Shown: positions 17,012-27,065, counted from the first letter of the stretch. The stretch is 29,542 nt of DNA from CAZMGG01 sp964565715 (GCA_964565715.1 CAZMGG010000068.1:1-29542), one strand, 5' to 3'. Notes: generated from the letters alone by a model not told the origin. Program-made: numbers and translations.

Positions 17012-20000
17012 GGCGGCGTGTCCTGGCGCAGCACCTGGCCGATCAGATGGTCCAGGTGCCGGCCGTTGTGCAGGGCCCGGGCGGCCAGATCGGGGATCTC
17101 GCCCTGGCCGCCGCCCTTCTGCTGGATGAGCAGCAGCTGCAGGATCAGGCCGTTCAACGCCGAGCGCAGGTCGTGCACCAGCCGGGGCAGGTCCCTGGCC
17201 TGCCCCGGTGGCGGCGATGGGGTCGCACGGGTCACGGCGATCGGCGCGCCAGGGCCGTCGGTGGCCGCGACCGCCCCGTGTTCCGGCACCGAGGCCAGCA
17301 GCGCCTGCAGGGCCTCCGGTTCCGGCGGCTTCGTCAGGTGATGGTCGAATCCGGCGGCCAGGGCCTGCGCCCGATCGCTGGCCTGCCCCCAACCGGTGAT
17401 CGCCGCCAGCACCACCCGCTCGAAGCCGGGCGTGCCGCGCAACCGGCTGGCCACCTCGTAGCCGTTCATGCGCGGCAGGCCGATGTCCAGCAGCACCAGA
17501 TGGGGCCTGACCGCTGCCGCGACCTGCAGCGCTTCGGCGCCGTCGAAGGCCACGTGCACCTCGTGGCCCAGCACCCGCAGCAGCTGGGTGAGGGTCAGGG
17601 CCGCATCACGGTTGTCCTCCACCACCAGCACCCGATGCCGGGGTGTGTCGCCAGCGGCCGGGTCGGACTCCAGGGAGGGCGCTGGATCCGCCACCTCGCC
17701 ATGGGCCAGGGGCAGCCAGACGCGGAAGCAGCTGCCCTTGCCGGCACCGGCGCTGTCGACCTCGACCCGGCCGCCGTGCAGGTCGACCAGCGACTTCACC
17801 AGGGTCAGGCCGATGCCCAGCCCTTTGAAGCCGGTCTCCATCGAACGGTCGATCTGCGCGAACATCTCGAAGATGAGGTCGCGATGCTCCGGCTCGATGC
17901 CGATGCCGTCGTCGGTCACCGCGACGACCACGCCATCGTCCTGCAGCTCCGCCGCCAGCTCGATGTGACCGCCCTCCGGGGTGTACTTGGCGGCATTGCT
18001 GAGCAGGTTGCTGAGCACCTGCACCAGGCGGAGCGGATCGGCATGGAGCCACACGGGTTCGCCGGGCAGGACGACCTCCAGACGGTGATCGGACTGCTCG
18101 ATGACGGGCTGGATCGCCTCCAGCGCCCGCTGCACGACCTCCGTCAGGGCGATGCGGCAGCGGCGCAGACGCAGCCGGCCGCGGGTGATCCGGGAGACGT
18201 CCAGCAGGTCGTCCACCAGCCGCGTCAGCTGGTGCACCTGCCGCTCCATCACCTCGCGGGTGGCGGCCATCTCCGTCGGGCTCGGATCGCCGATCCGCAG
18301 CACCTCCAGGGCGGTGCGCAGGGGTGCCAGCGGGTTGCGGACCTCGTGGGCCAGGGTGGCCAGGAACTGGTCCTTGCGCCGGTCGGCCTCGCGCAGCTCG
18401 GCGATCAGCTGCATCTGCCGGTAGGCGGCGGTGACGTAGCGGGAGATCGTCTCGAAGAACTCCAGGTCCTCGGGCCGGAACGCGTCGGCGCGCGTGGTGG
18501 CGAACGACAGGGTGCCGAGCAGGCGGCCACCGGCCACCAGCGGATTGCAGGCGTAGGCGCGGATGCCGTAGCCGCGCACCAGCTGCACCATCGGCTCGTC
18601 GGAGTCCTGGATGTGTTCGGCGACGATCGGTCGCCGCTCCCGGGCGACGGTCCCGCACACCGCCTGACCGAACTCGAGCCGGCTGATCCGCTTCGCCTCG
18701 GCGTCGTCAATGCCGGCGCACGACATCATGCGCAAGGCCGTGCCGGCCTCGTCCACCATGTAGTTGAAGTAGAAGTCGACGTCGATCTGTTCCTGGATCC
18801 GCTGGAACAGGCGATGCAGCATGGAGACCGGCTCGTCGGCGCTGAGGATCACGCCGGCGGCCTCCCACAGCAGGCGGAGGCGGCGACTCTGCGCCCGCAG
18901 GTCCTCCTCCTGCCGGCGGCGGTCGGTGACGTCGACCACCGAGCCGATGTAGCCGCGCCAGATCCCCTGCCGGTCGTGGTGCGGCCGGCCGGCGCCGGTC
19001 ACCCAGCCGTGGCCGCCATCGACCCGCCGCAGCCGGAAGTCGATGGCGAACGGCTCGCATCGCCCCGCCGCCGCCAGGAAATGCGAATGCACGCGGCGGC
19101 GGTCGTCGGGATGCACCGCCTGCAGCCAGCCGTCGCCCAGCGCATCCGCCAGGGCCATGCCGGTGTACTCGGTCCAGCCACGGCTCAACAGGGTGCAGCG
19201 ATTGCCCTCGTCCGCCACCCAGAGGATGCCCGGGGCGGCATCGACGAACTCGCGCAGACGCAGTTCGGTGTCGCGACGCAGCCGCGACAGCCGCAGCTGG
19301 CCGTCCACCCGCGCGATCAGTTCGCGGGCACTGAACGGCTTCATCAGGTAGTCGTCGGCGCCGGCGTCCAGGCCCTCCACCCGCGCCTCCTCGCCCGCCC
19401 GCGCCGACAGCAGCACGATGGGCACACTGGTCGTGCGCGGGTCGTCGCGCAGGGCACGCAGCAGGCCGAAGCCATCCAGGCCTGGCATCATCACGTCGCT
19501 GACCACCAGATCCGGCAGCCGCTGTCGGACCCGGGCCAGGGCTGCCTCGCCGTCGGCGGCGGTGCTGACGCGGTAGCGCCCCTGCAGCAGGCTGGCGACG
19601 TAGGCGCGCATGTCGGCGTTGTCGTCGACGAACAGCACCTCGGCCCGGTCAGCGTGGTCATCGGCGGCCACCGGCGGCGCCGCGTCGTCCTCCTTTTCCT
19701 CGACGCGCCCCTCCTGCGCGTCCGGCAGCCAGCGCAGGGCCTCCTCGACGAAGGGCGCCGCCCCGGTGGCGGTGCTGGCCAGGCTCCGTGCCGCGCCGAT
19801 CCGGTCGGCGGGCAGGTGGGCGGTCCCGGCGGGCACGCGCACCGTCATGGTGGTGCCGCGCCCGGGTTCGCTGGCCACCTCGATGGCGCCGCCGTGCAGG
19901 CGCACCAGTTCCTGGACCAGCGCCAGGCCGATGCCGGAGCCCTCGTGGGTGCGGCCGCGGGTGCCCTCCACCCGGTGGAACCGTTCGAACAGGCGCGGCA

Positions 20001-21564
20001 GCTCGGCGGCGGGAATGCCGACCCCGGTGTCGCGGACGGTCAGAACCGCCGCATCGGCGCGCGCCTCCAGGCGGACCTCGATCTCGCCGGCGAAGGTGAA
20101 CTTGAAGGCGTTGGAGAGCAGGTTGAGGACGATCTTCTCCCACATGTCGCGGTCGACGTGGATCGGCTGCGGCGAGCCCGGACAGTGCACCCGCAACGCC
20201 AGTCCGGCGCGCTCGCACGCCGACCGGAAGTTGCTGGCCAGCTCGGCGGTGAATGGTCCGAGATCGGTGGCCTCATAGGAGGCCTGCACGCGGCCCGCCT
20301 CGATGCGTGAGAAGTCCAGCAACGAGTTGACCAGCTTGTGCAGGCGGAGCGCGTTGCGATGGGCCAGGGCGATCGGCTCGCGCTGGGCCTCCGGCAGGCC
20401 GGGCTGCGCCAGGCTGCTCTCCAGCGGCCCCAGCATCAGCGTCAGCGGTGTGCGGAACTCGTGGCTGACGTTGCTGAAGAACGTGGTCTTGGCCCGGTCG
20501 ATCTCGGCCAGGGCCTCGGCCCGCCGCTTCTCCTCCTCGTAAGACCGCGCATTGCCGATGGCGTTGCACACCGTCTCCCGCAGCATGCGGAAGAAGGTGC
20601 GGTAGTGGTCGTCGAAACGCAGCCGCGGACTCGCCCCGACGATGAGCACGCCGAGCGGCCGCGCCATGCCGGCGAACACGATCGGCAGCAGCGCCGCCGT
20701 GTGGGGCGATTCCGGATACGGCCCGCACTCGAGGGCGCCGAACCGTTCCTTCAGGTCGGTGAGCACCACCGGACGGTCCCCGTTCGTCGCCCGGCCCAGC
20801 GGCCAGCCGTCACCATCATCGCGTTCCCGGCCGATCTCGCGGGGTGCGGCCGTGCTCCCCGCCGGCAGGTTGGCCGCCGCCACCAGCCGCGCCGGGCCGG
20901 CTTCGCCCTGCAGCTGGTAGAAGAGACAGAACGGCACGTCGAGCTGGTGACGTTCCAGCGTCCGCACCACCTGCGCCATCGCCTCGTCCACCGAGGCCGC
21001 CTCAGTGCTCTCCTCGGCGATCTCGCGCAGCACCCCCAGCCGGCGCTCGCCGACGCTCTGCGCAGTCATCTCGGTCACCGGATGGAACAACCCGGCGACG
21101 CGCCCGGTCTCGTCGCGGATCGGGCTGAACGAGAAGGTGAAGAAGGTCTCCTCGAGGTAGCCGTAGCGGTCGAGGAACATGCGCTGGTTCTCGAGGAACG
21201 CGGTCTGCCCGGCCGCCGCGCTCTCGAACGCCTCACCGATCACCGGCCACGCCGAGAACCAGCATTCCTTGAAGTCCTGGCCCATCGAGTCGGGATGCTT
21301 GGCGCCGCAGATCGGCCAATAGCCGTCGTTGTAGATCTGCACGCGCCGCGGCCCCCAGGCGATCGAGATCGGGAAGTTGGATGACAGGGCGAGGCTGACC
21401 GTGGTGCGCAGACTCTGCGGCCAGCGCTCCATCGGACCGAGCGGCGTGCGCGACCAGTCCATCTGGCTGACCACTTCGCCCATCCTGCCGCCGCCGGCCA
21501 GCCAGTGCGCGGCGATGGCCGGAACGGGCTCGATGCCGGATGTCTTGCGACGAGGAGTGGACAC
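17005..21564 (-). CDS. Hybrid sensor histidine kinase with two kinase cores and two receiver domains
   Basis: A 1519-residue cytosolic protein (no membrane segment seen). Order: N-terminal PAS-like sensor (MDWSRTPLGPMERWPQSLRT, then IYNDGYWPICGAKHP); GAF-like region; kinase core 1 with SHEFRTPLT (His368), NLLSNAFKFT and DTGVGIP; receiver 1 with Asp690 in SDVMMPGLDG and Lys in LMKPF; PAS_3-like domain; second GAF-like domain; kinase core 2 with AHEVRNPLA (His1073), NLLSNAAKYT and DDGIGI; receiver 2 with Asp1360 in LLDIGLPRMNG and LTKPP; and a C-terminal tail with HDLRSALNGL (His1464). The GTG at 21564 is preferred: the open frame reaches a TTG at 21615, but TTGACG there looks more like a -35 element. 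The gene follows asd on the same strand after 100 bp. Signal and output are unknown. Confidence 0.92.
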   Translation of the reverse strand: MSTPRRKTSGIEPVPAIAAHWLAGGGRMGEVVSQMDWSRTPLGPMERWPQSLRTTVSLALSSNFPISIAWGPRRVQIYNDGYWPICGAKHPDSMGQDFKECWFSAWPVIGEAFESAAAGQTAFLENQRMFLDRYGYLEETFFTFSFSPIRDETGRVAGLFHPVTEMTAQSVGERRLGVLREIAEESTEAASVDEAMAQVVRTLERHQLDVPFCLFYQLQGEAGPARLVAAANLPAGSTAAPREIGRERDDGDGWPLGRATNGDRPVVLTDLKERFGALECGPYPESPHTAALLPIVFAGMARPLGVLIVGASPRLRFDDHYRTFFRMLRETVCNAIGNARSYEEEKRRAEALAEIDRAKTTFFSNVSHEFRTPLTLMLGPLESSLAQPGLPEAQREPIALAHRNALRLHKLVNSLLDFSRIEAGRVQASYEATDLGPFTAELASNFRSACERAGLALRVHCPGSPQPIHVDRDMWEKIVLNLLSNAFKFTFAGEIEVRLEARADAAVLTVRDTGVGIPAAELPRLFERFHRVEGTRGRTHEGSGIGLALVQELVRLHGGAIEVASEPGRGTTMTVRVPAGTAHLPADRIGAARSLASTATGAAPFVEEALRWLPDAQEGRVEEKEDDAAPPVAADDHADRAEVLFVDDNADMRAYVASLLQGRYRVSTAADGEAALARVRQRLPDLVVSDVMMPGLDGFGLLRALRDDPRTTSVPIVLLSARAGEEARVEGLDAGADDYLMKPFSARELIARVDGQLRLSRLRRDTELRLREFVDAAPGILWVADEGNRCTLLSRGWTEYTGMALADALGDGWLQAVHPDDRRRVHSHFLAAAGRCEPFAIDFRLRRVDGGHGWVTGAGRPHHDRQGIWRGYIGSVVDVTDRRRQEEDLRAQSRRLRLLWEAAGVILSADEPVSMLHRLFQRIQEQIDVDFYFNYMVDEAGTALRMMSCAGIDDAEAKRISRLEFGQAVCGTVARERRPIVAEHIQDSDEPMVQLVRGYGIRAYACNPLVAGGRLLGTLSFATTRADAFRPEDLEFFETISRYVTAAYRQMQLIAELREADRRKDQFLATLAHEVRNPLAPLRTALEVLRIGDPSPTEMAATREVMERQVHQLTRLVDDLLDVSRITRGRLRLRRCRIALTEVVQRALEAIQPVIEQSDHRLEVVLPGEPVWLHADPLRLVQVLSNLLSNAAKYTPEGGHIELAAELQDDGVVVAVTDDGIGIEPEHRDLIFEMFAQIDRSMETGFKGLGIGLTLVKSLVDLHGGRVEVDSAGAGKGSCFRVWLPLAHGEVADPAPSLESDPAAGDTPRHRVLVVEDNRDAALTLTQLLRVLGHEVHVAFDGAEALQVAAAVRPHLVLLDIGLPRMNGYEVASRLRGTPGFERVVLAAITGWGQASDRAQALAAGFDHHLTKPPEPEALQALLASVPEHGAVAATDGPGAPIAVTRATPSPPPGQARDLPRLVHDLRSALNGLILQLLLIQQKGGGQGEIPDLAARALHNGRHLDHLIGQVLRQDTPPA

Positions 21565-21664
21565 GACGTGGGCCGGGAGAGCACAGAAGGTGCAGACCAC
21601 GGCCGGAGCCGTCAACCGCCGTTCGCCGTGATGTGCGCGGCGTGACAGGCGCCGTCGTCGGTGA

Positions 21665-22692
<1,028 letters not shown>

Positions 22693-22696
<4 letters not shown>

Positions 22697-23241
22697 GGCG
22701 TTGCCTCGCGATCCCACGTGCCGGACTTGCCGCCGGACTTGTGCAGCAGCCGCACCTGCTCGATCTGGGCGTCCCGGCACAGCCCCTTCACCATGTCGTA
22801 GAGGCAGAGCGCCGCCACCACAGCCGCGGTCATCGCCTCCATCTCGACGCCGGTGGGCCCGGTGGTGCGGGCCTCGGTGCGGATCGCGATGCGGTCGTCG
22901 CCCAGCGGCGCGAAGTCCACGGTCACCGCCGACAACGGCAGGGGATGACAGAGCGGCACCAGCCCGGCGGTCGCCTTGGCGCCCTGGATGCCGGCGATGC
23001 GGGCCACCGCCAGGGCCTCGCCCTTGGGCAGGTCCCCCTGCAGGACGCGGGCCCGCACTGCCGCCGGCAGCCGCAGGCAGGCCTCGGCCCGCGCCACCCG
23101 CAGGGTCGTCGGCTTCTGCGACACATCGACCATGCGGGCGTGGCCGCGGGCGTCGAGGTGCGTGAGCGATTCCGGCGGCGGATCGGGTTCGGCGGGCGGC
23201 GGCACGGGCGCGAATGTAGCGCCCTGCCGGGCCGGAACCAC
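22693..23241 (-). CDS. moaC: Cyclic pyranopterin monophosphate synthase
   Basis: A 182-residue enzyme of molybdenum cofactor synthesis, converting 3',8-cyclo-dihydro-GTP to cyclic pyranopterin monophosphate. It shows LTHLDARGHARMVDVS near the N-terminus, then PKGEALAVARIAGIQGAK, the LVPLCHPLPLSAV motif, TGVEMEAMTAAVVAALCLYD, and a C-terminal KSGGKSG. The chosen start is GTG at 23241, giving about 25 extra Pro-rich residues before the conserved part. A second GTG at 23205 is as likely, and neither has a Shine-Dalgarno site. No other Mo-cofactor gene is in view. It overlaps asd by 4 bp and is divergent from the S41 peptidase gene. Confidence 0.96.
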
Positions 23242-23291
23242 GTCCGGGCCCGCTCGAGAAAGTCCCTGCCGCGCCGGCCGCCGGCCCGTAT

Positions 23292-23309
23292 AGGTTGCCT
23301 CGGCAACCT
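23292..23309. promoter_or_regulatory. Dyad in the moaC / S41 peptidase divergent region
   Basis: AGGTTGCC (23292-23299) and GGCAACCT (23302-23309) form perfect 8-bp arms separated by TC. An outer pair, ATAGG (23290-23294) and CCTAT (23315-23319), brackets it. TATAGG (23289-23294) could be a -10 element for the plus strand, which would centre the dyad on the transcription start, as an operator would be. The loop is too short for a stable RNA hairpin, so a DNA-binding site is the better reading. No regulator is identified. Confidence 0.4.
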
Positions 23310-23330
23310 CCCATCCTATGGAGGCCTGCC

Positions 23331-23363
23331 GTGCCGACCGCCGACCCGGCCGTTCTCCCTTGA
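23331..23363 (+). CDS. Possible 10-residue leader peptide upstream of the S41 peptidase
   Basis: A GTG-initiated frame of ten codons reads MPTADPAVLP and stops with TGA, 88 bp before the peptidase ATG. It has GGAGG (23320-23324) with 6-nt spacing, the best Shine-Dalgarno site in this half of the window and better than that of the peptidase gene itself. No amino-acid run suggests attenuation. It may be a regulatory upstream frame or chance. Confidence 0.3.
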   Translation: MPTADPAVLP

Positions 23364-23451
23364 CCCACGCCCACGCCGGCGTCGATCACGACCTGACCAG
23401 ACCGCCGGACCCGACCGCACGAAGCAGCACCCGCGACCACCCGGAGCCCTG

Positions 23452-25812
23452 ATGCAACCGAACTCCTGCGCCCGCGCCGTCCTCGCCGCCCTCCTCTGCC
23501 TCCTGCCGGCGGTGCCGCTCGGCGCCCAGGGCAACCTCCAGGACCAGGTCGCCGTGCTGCTGACCCAGGCCGACGCCGGTGACGTGACCCAGGCCTTCCG
23601 GCTGGGCGACGACGCCGCCGACCTGGTGGTCGACGCCGAGAAGACCGATCCGCTGCGCGACGCGGTGATGGCCTCGATCGGCCGTCTGCAGGACAAGGGC
23701 CGGCTGGCGGCGGCGATCGCGCTGCGCTCGCTGCGCAACGACGCCACCTACGGCACCGACATCCTCGAGGTCCTGACCCCGGTGGCGAAGAGCGCCGACC
23801 CGGCGGTGCGTTCGGCCGCCATGTCGGTGCTGGCCAACGACCGCTACTTCAACACCCGGGTGCTGCCCAAGGTGCAGGACCTGCTCAAGCAGAACACCGT
23901 CGACGAGCTGGTGCCGCCGGACGTGCGCATCGAGGCGGCGCTGGGGCTGTGGGCGGTGGGCACCAGCGAGCAGAAGGGCAACGCCAAGCAGGCCCTGGAG
24001 TCGTTCCTGCGCAGCCAGGACCGGGAGCTGCGCAACCGCGGCGCCCTGGCGCTGGCCACCATCAACACCGCCGGCGGCGAGGCCTGGCAGGTGCTGCGCG
24101 AGATCGCCGACCAGCCCACCGACAGCGGCCGCCGGGCGAAGCTGATCCTGCAGCGCGAGGAGGAACGGCGGCAGTTCGAGGCGATGCTGCGCCGGCTGAT
24201 GGACCAGCAGCTCGGCAAGCCGGCGGCCGGCGCCGACGCCGACGACTTCGCGATCCTGCGCGAGCTGAAGCTGCGGATCCGCGCCCAGCACATCCGCGGC
24301 CAGGACTTCACCGAGCAGGACCTGATCGAGTTCGCCGCCAAGGGCATGCTGGAGAACCTCGACCGCCACTCCAGCTACTTCCCCAGCGACGAGTTCCAGC
24401 GGTTCTTCTTCGACCTGAACCGCGAGTACGGCGGCATCGGTGCCTTCGTCAACTTCGACCAGGACGGCGACTTCTCGATCGTGCGGCCGATCTACAGCGG
24501 TCCGGCCTACCGGGCCGGCATGCGGTCGGGAGACAAGATCCTCGAGGTCGACGGCTGGGAGACCGCCAATCACACCAGCGAGGAGATCATCAGCCGCCTG
24601 AAGGGCCGGCCGGAGACCCCGGTGGTGCTGAAGGTGTTCCGGCCGGGCTGGACCCAGCCCGAGGACATCACCATCGAACGGCGCCAGATCCAGGTGCCGT
24701 CGGTCAACTCGGCGATGCTGCCCGGCAAGATCGGCTACCTCGAGCTGGTCACGTTCGGCGCCAGCGCGTCCGACGAGATCGACCGCGCCCTGCGTGAGCT
24801 GAAGGACCGCGGCGCCAAGGGCATCGTGCTCGACCTGCGCAACAACACCGGCGGCTACCTGACCCAGGCCCGCGAAGTGGTCGAGAAGTTCGTGCCCGGC
24901 CGCAAGGTCGTGGTCTACACCGAGGGCCGCACCGAGGAACGGCAGAACTACCTGACCCGCGATCGCGCCATCTGCGACCTGCCGCTGGCGGTGCTGATCA
25001 ACGGCTTCAGCGCGTCGGCCAGCGAGATCGTCGCCGGCGCCCTGCAGGACCACGGCCGGGCGGTCATCGTCGGCGAACGTTCCTTCGGCAAGGGCAGCGT
25101 GCAGAACCTGCTGCCGCTCAGCGGCTCGCCCGGCGAGGAGTTCGAGGACCTCAACAACGACGGCGTCTGGGAGGAGGGCGAGCCCTTCACCGACCGCAAC
25201 CAGAACGGCAAGTTCGACGTCGGCCCGCGCCTGAAGCTGACCGTCGCCAAGTACTTCCTGCCCAGCGGCCGCTGCCTGCACAAGGAGTTCGGCAAGGACG
25301 GCAAGGTGGTCGACCCCAACTGGGGCGTGATGCCGGAGCACGTGGTGCAGCTCCTGGAGAACAAGCCCGAGGACGCCTGGAAGAACGCCGCGGTGTTCGC
25401 GCTGCTCAAGAAGGGCGTGTTCCGCGACTACGTCAAGAAGCACTTCGACGGCCACAAGGACCTGTTCCTGCAGATCGCCGAGGGCGACCAGGGCGATGCC
25501 GCGCGCTACCCGGAGTTCGACGCCTTCTACCAGTCGCTCGACACGCACCTCACCAAGGACGACGTGCGGCGCTGGCTCCGCTACGAGATCCGCGACGCGG
25601 TCTCCGACCTGCGCGGCAAGACCTATCCGGGCGGTCGCGCGCTGGGCGACCCGCAGGAGGACGCCCAGCTGCAGGAGGCCTCGCGGCAGCTCCTGCAGCG
25701 GCTGGGCACCGACATCCGCACGCTCGACGAGTACCGCAACGTGCTGAAGATCACCTTCGACGCCACGGCGCAGAAGGATCCGGCGCCGAAGCCCGGCGAG
25801 AAGAACGGCTAG
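23452..25812 (+). CDS. Exported S41-family C-terminal processing peptidase with HEAT-like N-terminus
   Basis: A 786-residue protease acting outside the cytoplasmic membrane. The signal peptide MQPNSCARAVLAALLCLLPA ends near LGAQG. Residues about 30-240 are helical HEAT-like repeats. A linker helix and tail-specific-protease N-terminal element (LENLDRHSSYFPSDEFQRFF) precede a PDZ domain (about 320-415). The peptidase core has VLDLRNNTGGYL, GFSASASEIVAGALQDHG with nucleophile Ser522, and FGKGSVQ with Lys547, the Ser/Lys dyad spaced 25 apart as in Tsp. An insertion, DLNNDGVWEEGE (566-577) and DRNQNGKFDVG (from 581), looks like two calcium-binding loops before LKLTVAKYFLPSGR. A 130-residue helical C-terminal extension follows. 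GGAG lies about 7 nt before the ATG. The stop overlaps the convergent gene's stop. Confidence 0.94.
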   Translation: MQPNSCARAVLAALLCLLPAVPLGAQGNLQDQVAVLLTQADAGDVTQAFRLGDDAADLVVDAEKTDPLRDAVMASIGRLQDKGRLAAAIALRSLRNDATYGTDILEVLTPVAKSADPAVRSAAMSVLANDRYFNTRVLPKVQDLLKQNTVDELVPPDVRIEAALGLWAVGTSEQKGNAKQALESFLRSQDRELRNRGALALATINTAGGEAWQVLREIADQPTDSGRRAKLILQREEERRQFEAMLRRLMDQQLGKPAAGADADDFAILRELKLRIRAQHIRGQDFTEQDLIEFAAKGMLENLDRHSSYFPSDEFQRFFFDLNREYGGIGAFVNFDQDGDFSIVRPIYSGPAYRAGMRSGDKILEVDGWETANHTSEEIISRLKGRPETPVVLKVFRPGWTQPEDITIERRQIQVPSVNSAMLPGKIGYLELVTFGASASDEIDRALRELKDRGAKGIVLDLRNNTGGYLTQAREVVEKFVPGRKVVVYTEGRTEERQNYLTRDRAICDLPLAVLINGFSASASEIVAGALQDHGRAVIVGERSFGKGSVQNLLPLSGSPGEEFEDLNNDGVWEEGEPFTDRNQNGKFDVGPRLKLTVAKYFLPSGRCLHKEFGKDGKVVDPNWGVMPEHVVQLLENKPEDAWKNAAVFALLKKGVFRDYVKKHFDGHKDLFLQIAEGDQGDAARYPEFDAFYQSLDTHLTKDDVRRWLRYEIRDAVSDLRGKTYPGGRALGDPQEDAQLQEASRQLLQRLGTDIRTLDEYRNVLKITFDATAQKDPAPKPGEKNG

Positions 25813-27065
25813 GACGTGCCGACCCGCAGGCGGATGCCGCGGGTCCCGGCCAGGCCCTGCAGCGGCGGCAGCGGCGCGCCCGCCGGATCCTCCACCAGCC
25901 ACTGGCCGAACACCTCGAAGCCGATCAGGCCCGCGGCGTTCGGCACCGGCATCGCGAACTGCGCGCGGCCCTGCGGGGCGGTGAGCACGAACACCGAGGG
26001 GAAGGCCTGCAGCGGGTCCACCAGGGCCGTGCAGGCTCCGGCCAGCGGCAGCTGGGCCCGGCCGGCGCTCAGCAGCAGCACCGCCGGACGCTGCGGGCCG
26101 GCGCCGGTGAGCTGCACGCGGAACCCGGCGTTGCCGAGCGTCGGCAGCCCGCTGGCCTGGATCACCGGCACGCCGACGGCGCCGGCGCAACCGTCGCCGT
26201 AGAGCCCGACGAAGGCCCGGTCGTTCGGCCCCAGGTACCACGGCGCGCACAGCGGCGAGTTGCGGAAGAACTGGTCCAGCAACGCCGCCACCTTCTGCCG
26301 GCCGCTCGTGGCGGGATGCGTGCCATCGGCCTGGAAGTCCTGGCACTGCCAGACGAGCCCGTCCTGCCGCGGCGTGAGCCCGTCGGCCCACAGGTAGGGC
26401 CCCCAGCCGAGCCACGGCGCCTGCACCGGACCCAGGGCCGGGTCGGCGTTGAGCAGCGGATCGCCGCCGATCTGCTGCTCGATGGTCCAGCGCACCGCGA
26501 AGCCCGACTCGTAGGCGAACGGCTCCGGATTGAGCGACGAGGTCGCGTAGCCGGCGTAGATGCGGCTCGACAGGAAGCAGAGCTGCACGTTCGGGTACTT
26601 CTGCTGCAGGATCCGCGCGATGGTGGCGAGCTGGCCCTGCAGCGACTGCGCGTGGGCCGGGAAGCCGCCGGCGGGCCCGGGCACCGCCTCCTTCAGCCAC
26701 ACCGCCGCCACCTGCTGCGGCGTCACCCCGTTCTGCTGCAGCCGTTGCGCCACCAACGACCAGAACGCCGCGTTCGGATCGACGATGATGCCGGCGTGCT
26801 GGCCGCCCTGGGCGCCGTCCACCACCACCACCCGGCCGCTGCGGTTCGGGTCGGCGTTGCTGAGCTGGACGAACTGGCTGAACTCCTGGGTCGTGTTGGA
26901 CATGCCGATCGACAGCAGCACGATGCGGCCGTTNNNNNNNNNNNNNNNNNNNNNNNNNNNNNNNNNNNNNNNNNNNNNNNNNNNNNNNNNNNNNNNNNNN
27001 NNNNNNNNNNNNNNNNNNNNNNNNNNNNNNNNNACGAGGCAACGCAGGGCGGGCAGGGCAGTCAT
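25809..27065 (-). CDS. Secreted SGNH/GDSL-like hydrolase with the shared C-terminal domain, interrupted by the assembly gap
   Basis: The 3' part (before the Ns) encodes about 374 residues. It begins NGRIVLLSIGMSNTTQEF, with Ser in the GDS-like position. VDGAQGGQ, VVWLKEA-like AAVWLKEA, LSSRIYAGYA and ADGLTPRQDGLVWQ follow, then DGTHPATSGRQKVA, whose Asp and His fit block V. The last 130 residues (25812-26201) start YGDGCAG and end RGIRLRVG: the shared C-terminal domain. Beyond the gap, ATG at 27065 begins MTALPALRCL, a plausible signal-peptide start on the same strand. Both pieces in one frame across 100 Ns is an artefact of gap length; related proteins suggest more than 33 residues are missing. 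Substrate unknown, an ester or acyl group by family. Confidence 0.75.
   Translation of the reverse strand: MTALPALRCLXXXXXXXXXXXXXXXXXXXXXXXXXXXXXXXXXXNGRIVLLSIGMSNTTQEFSQFVQLSNADPNRSGRVVVVDGAQGGQHAGIIVDPNAAFWSLVAQRLQQNGVTPQQVAAVWLKEAVPGPAGGFPAHAQSLQGQLATIARILQQKYPNVQLCFLSSRIYAGYATSSLNPEPFAYESGFAVRWTIEQQIGGDPLLNADPALGPVQAPWLGWGPYLWADGLTPRQDGLVWQCQDFQADGTHPATSGRQKVAALLDQFFRNSPLCAPWYLGPNDRAFVGLYGDGCAGAVGVPVIQASGLPTLGNAGFRVQLTGAGPQRPAVLLLSAGRAQLPLAGACTALVDPLQAFPSVFVLTAPQGRAQFAMPVPNAAGLIGFEVFGQWLVEDPAGAPLPPLQGLAGTRGIRLRVGTS
26934..27033. other. Assembly gap, 100 Ns
   Basis: Exactly 100 undetermined bases, the conventional placeholder for a gap of unknown length. It removes part of the 5' half of the SGNH/GDSL-like gene; distances across it should not be trusted. 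Confidence 0.99.

Noticed and set aside
17047..20310. A 1087-codon plus-strand open frame across the hybrid kinase
   Set aside because: It is low-complexity and antisense to well-defined kinase and receiver domains.
21565..21615. TTG start at 21615 for the hybrid kinase
   Set aside because: TTG starts are rare, there is no Shine-Dalgarno site, and TTGACG here looks like a -35 element; the GTG at 21564 still includes the whole sensor domain.
23386..27042. A minus-strand open frame spanning the S41 peptidase and the gap
   Set aside because: It is antisense to a complete peptidase with its Ser/Lys dyad, and it is joined through Ns.
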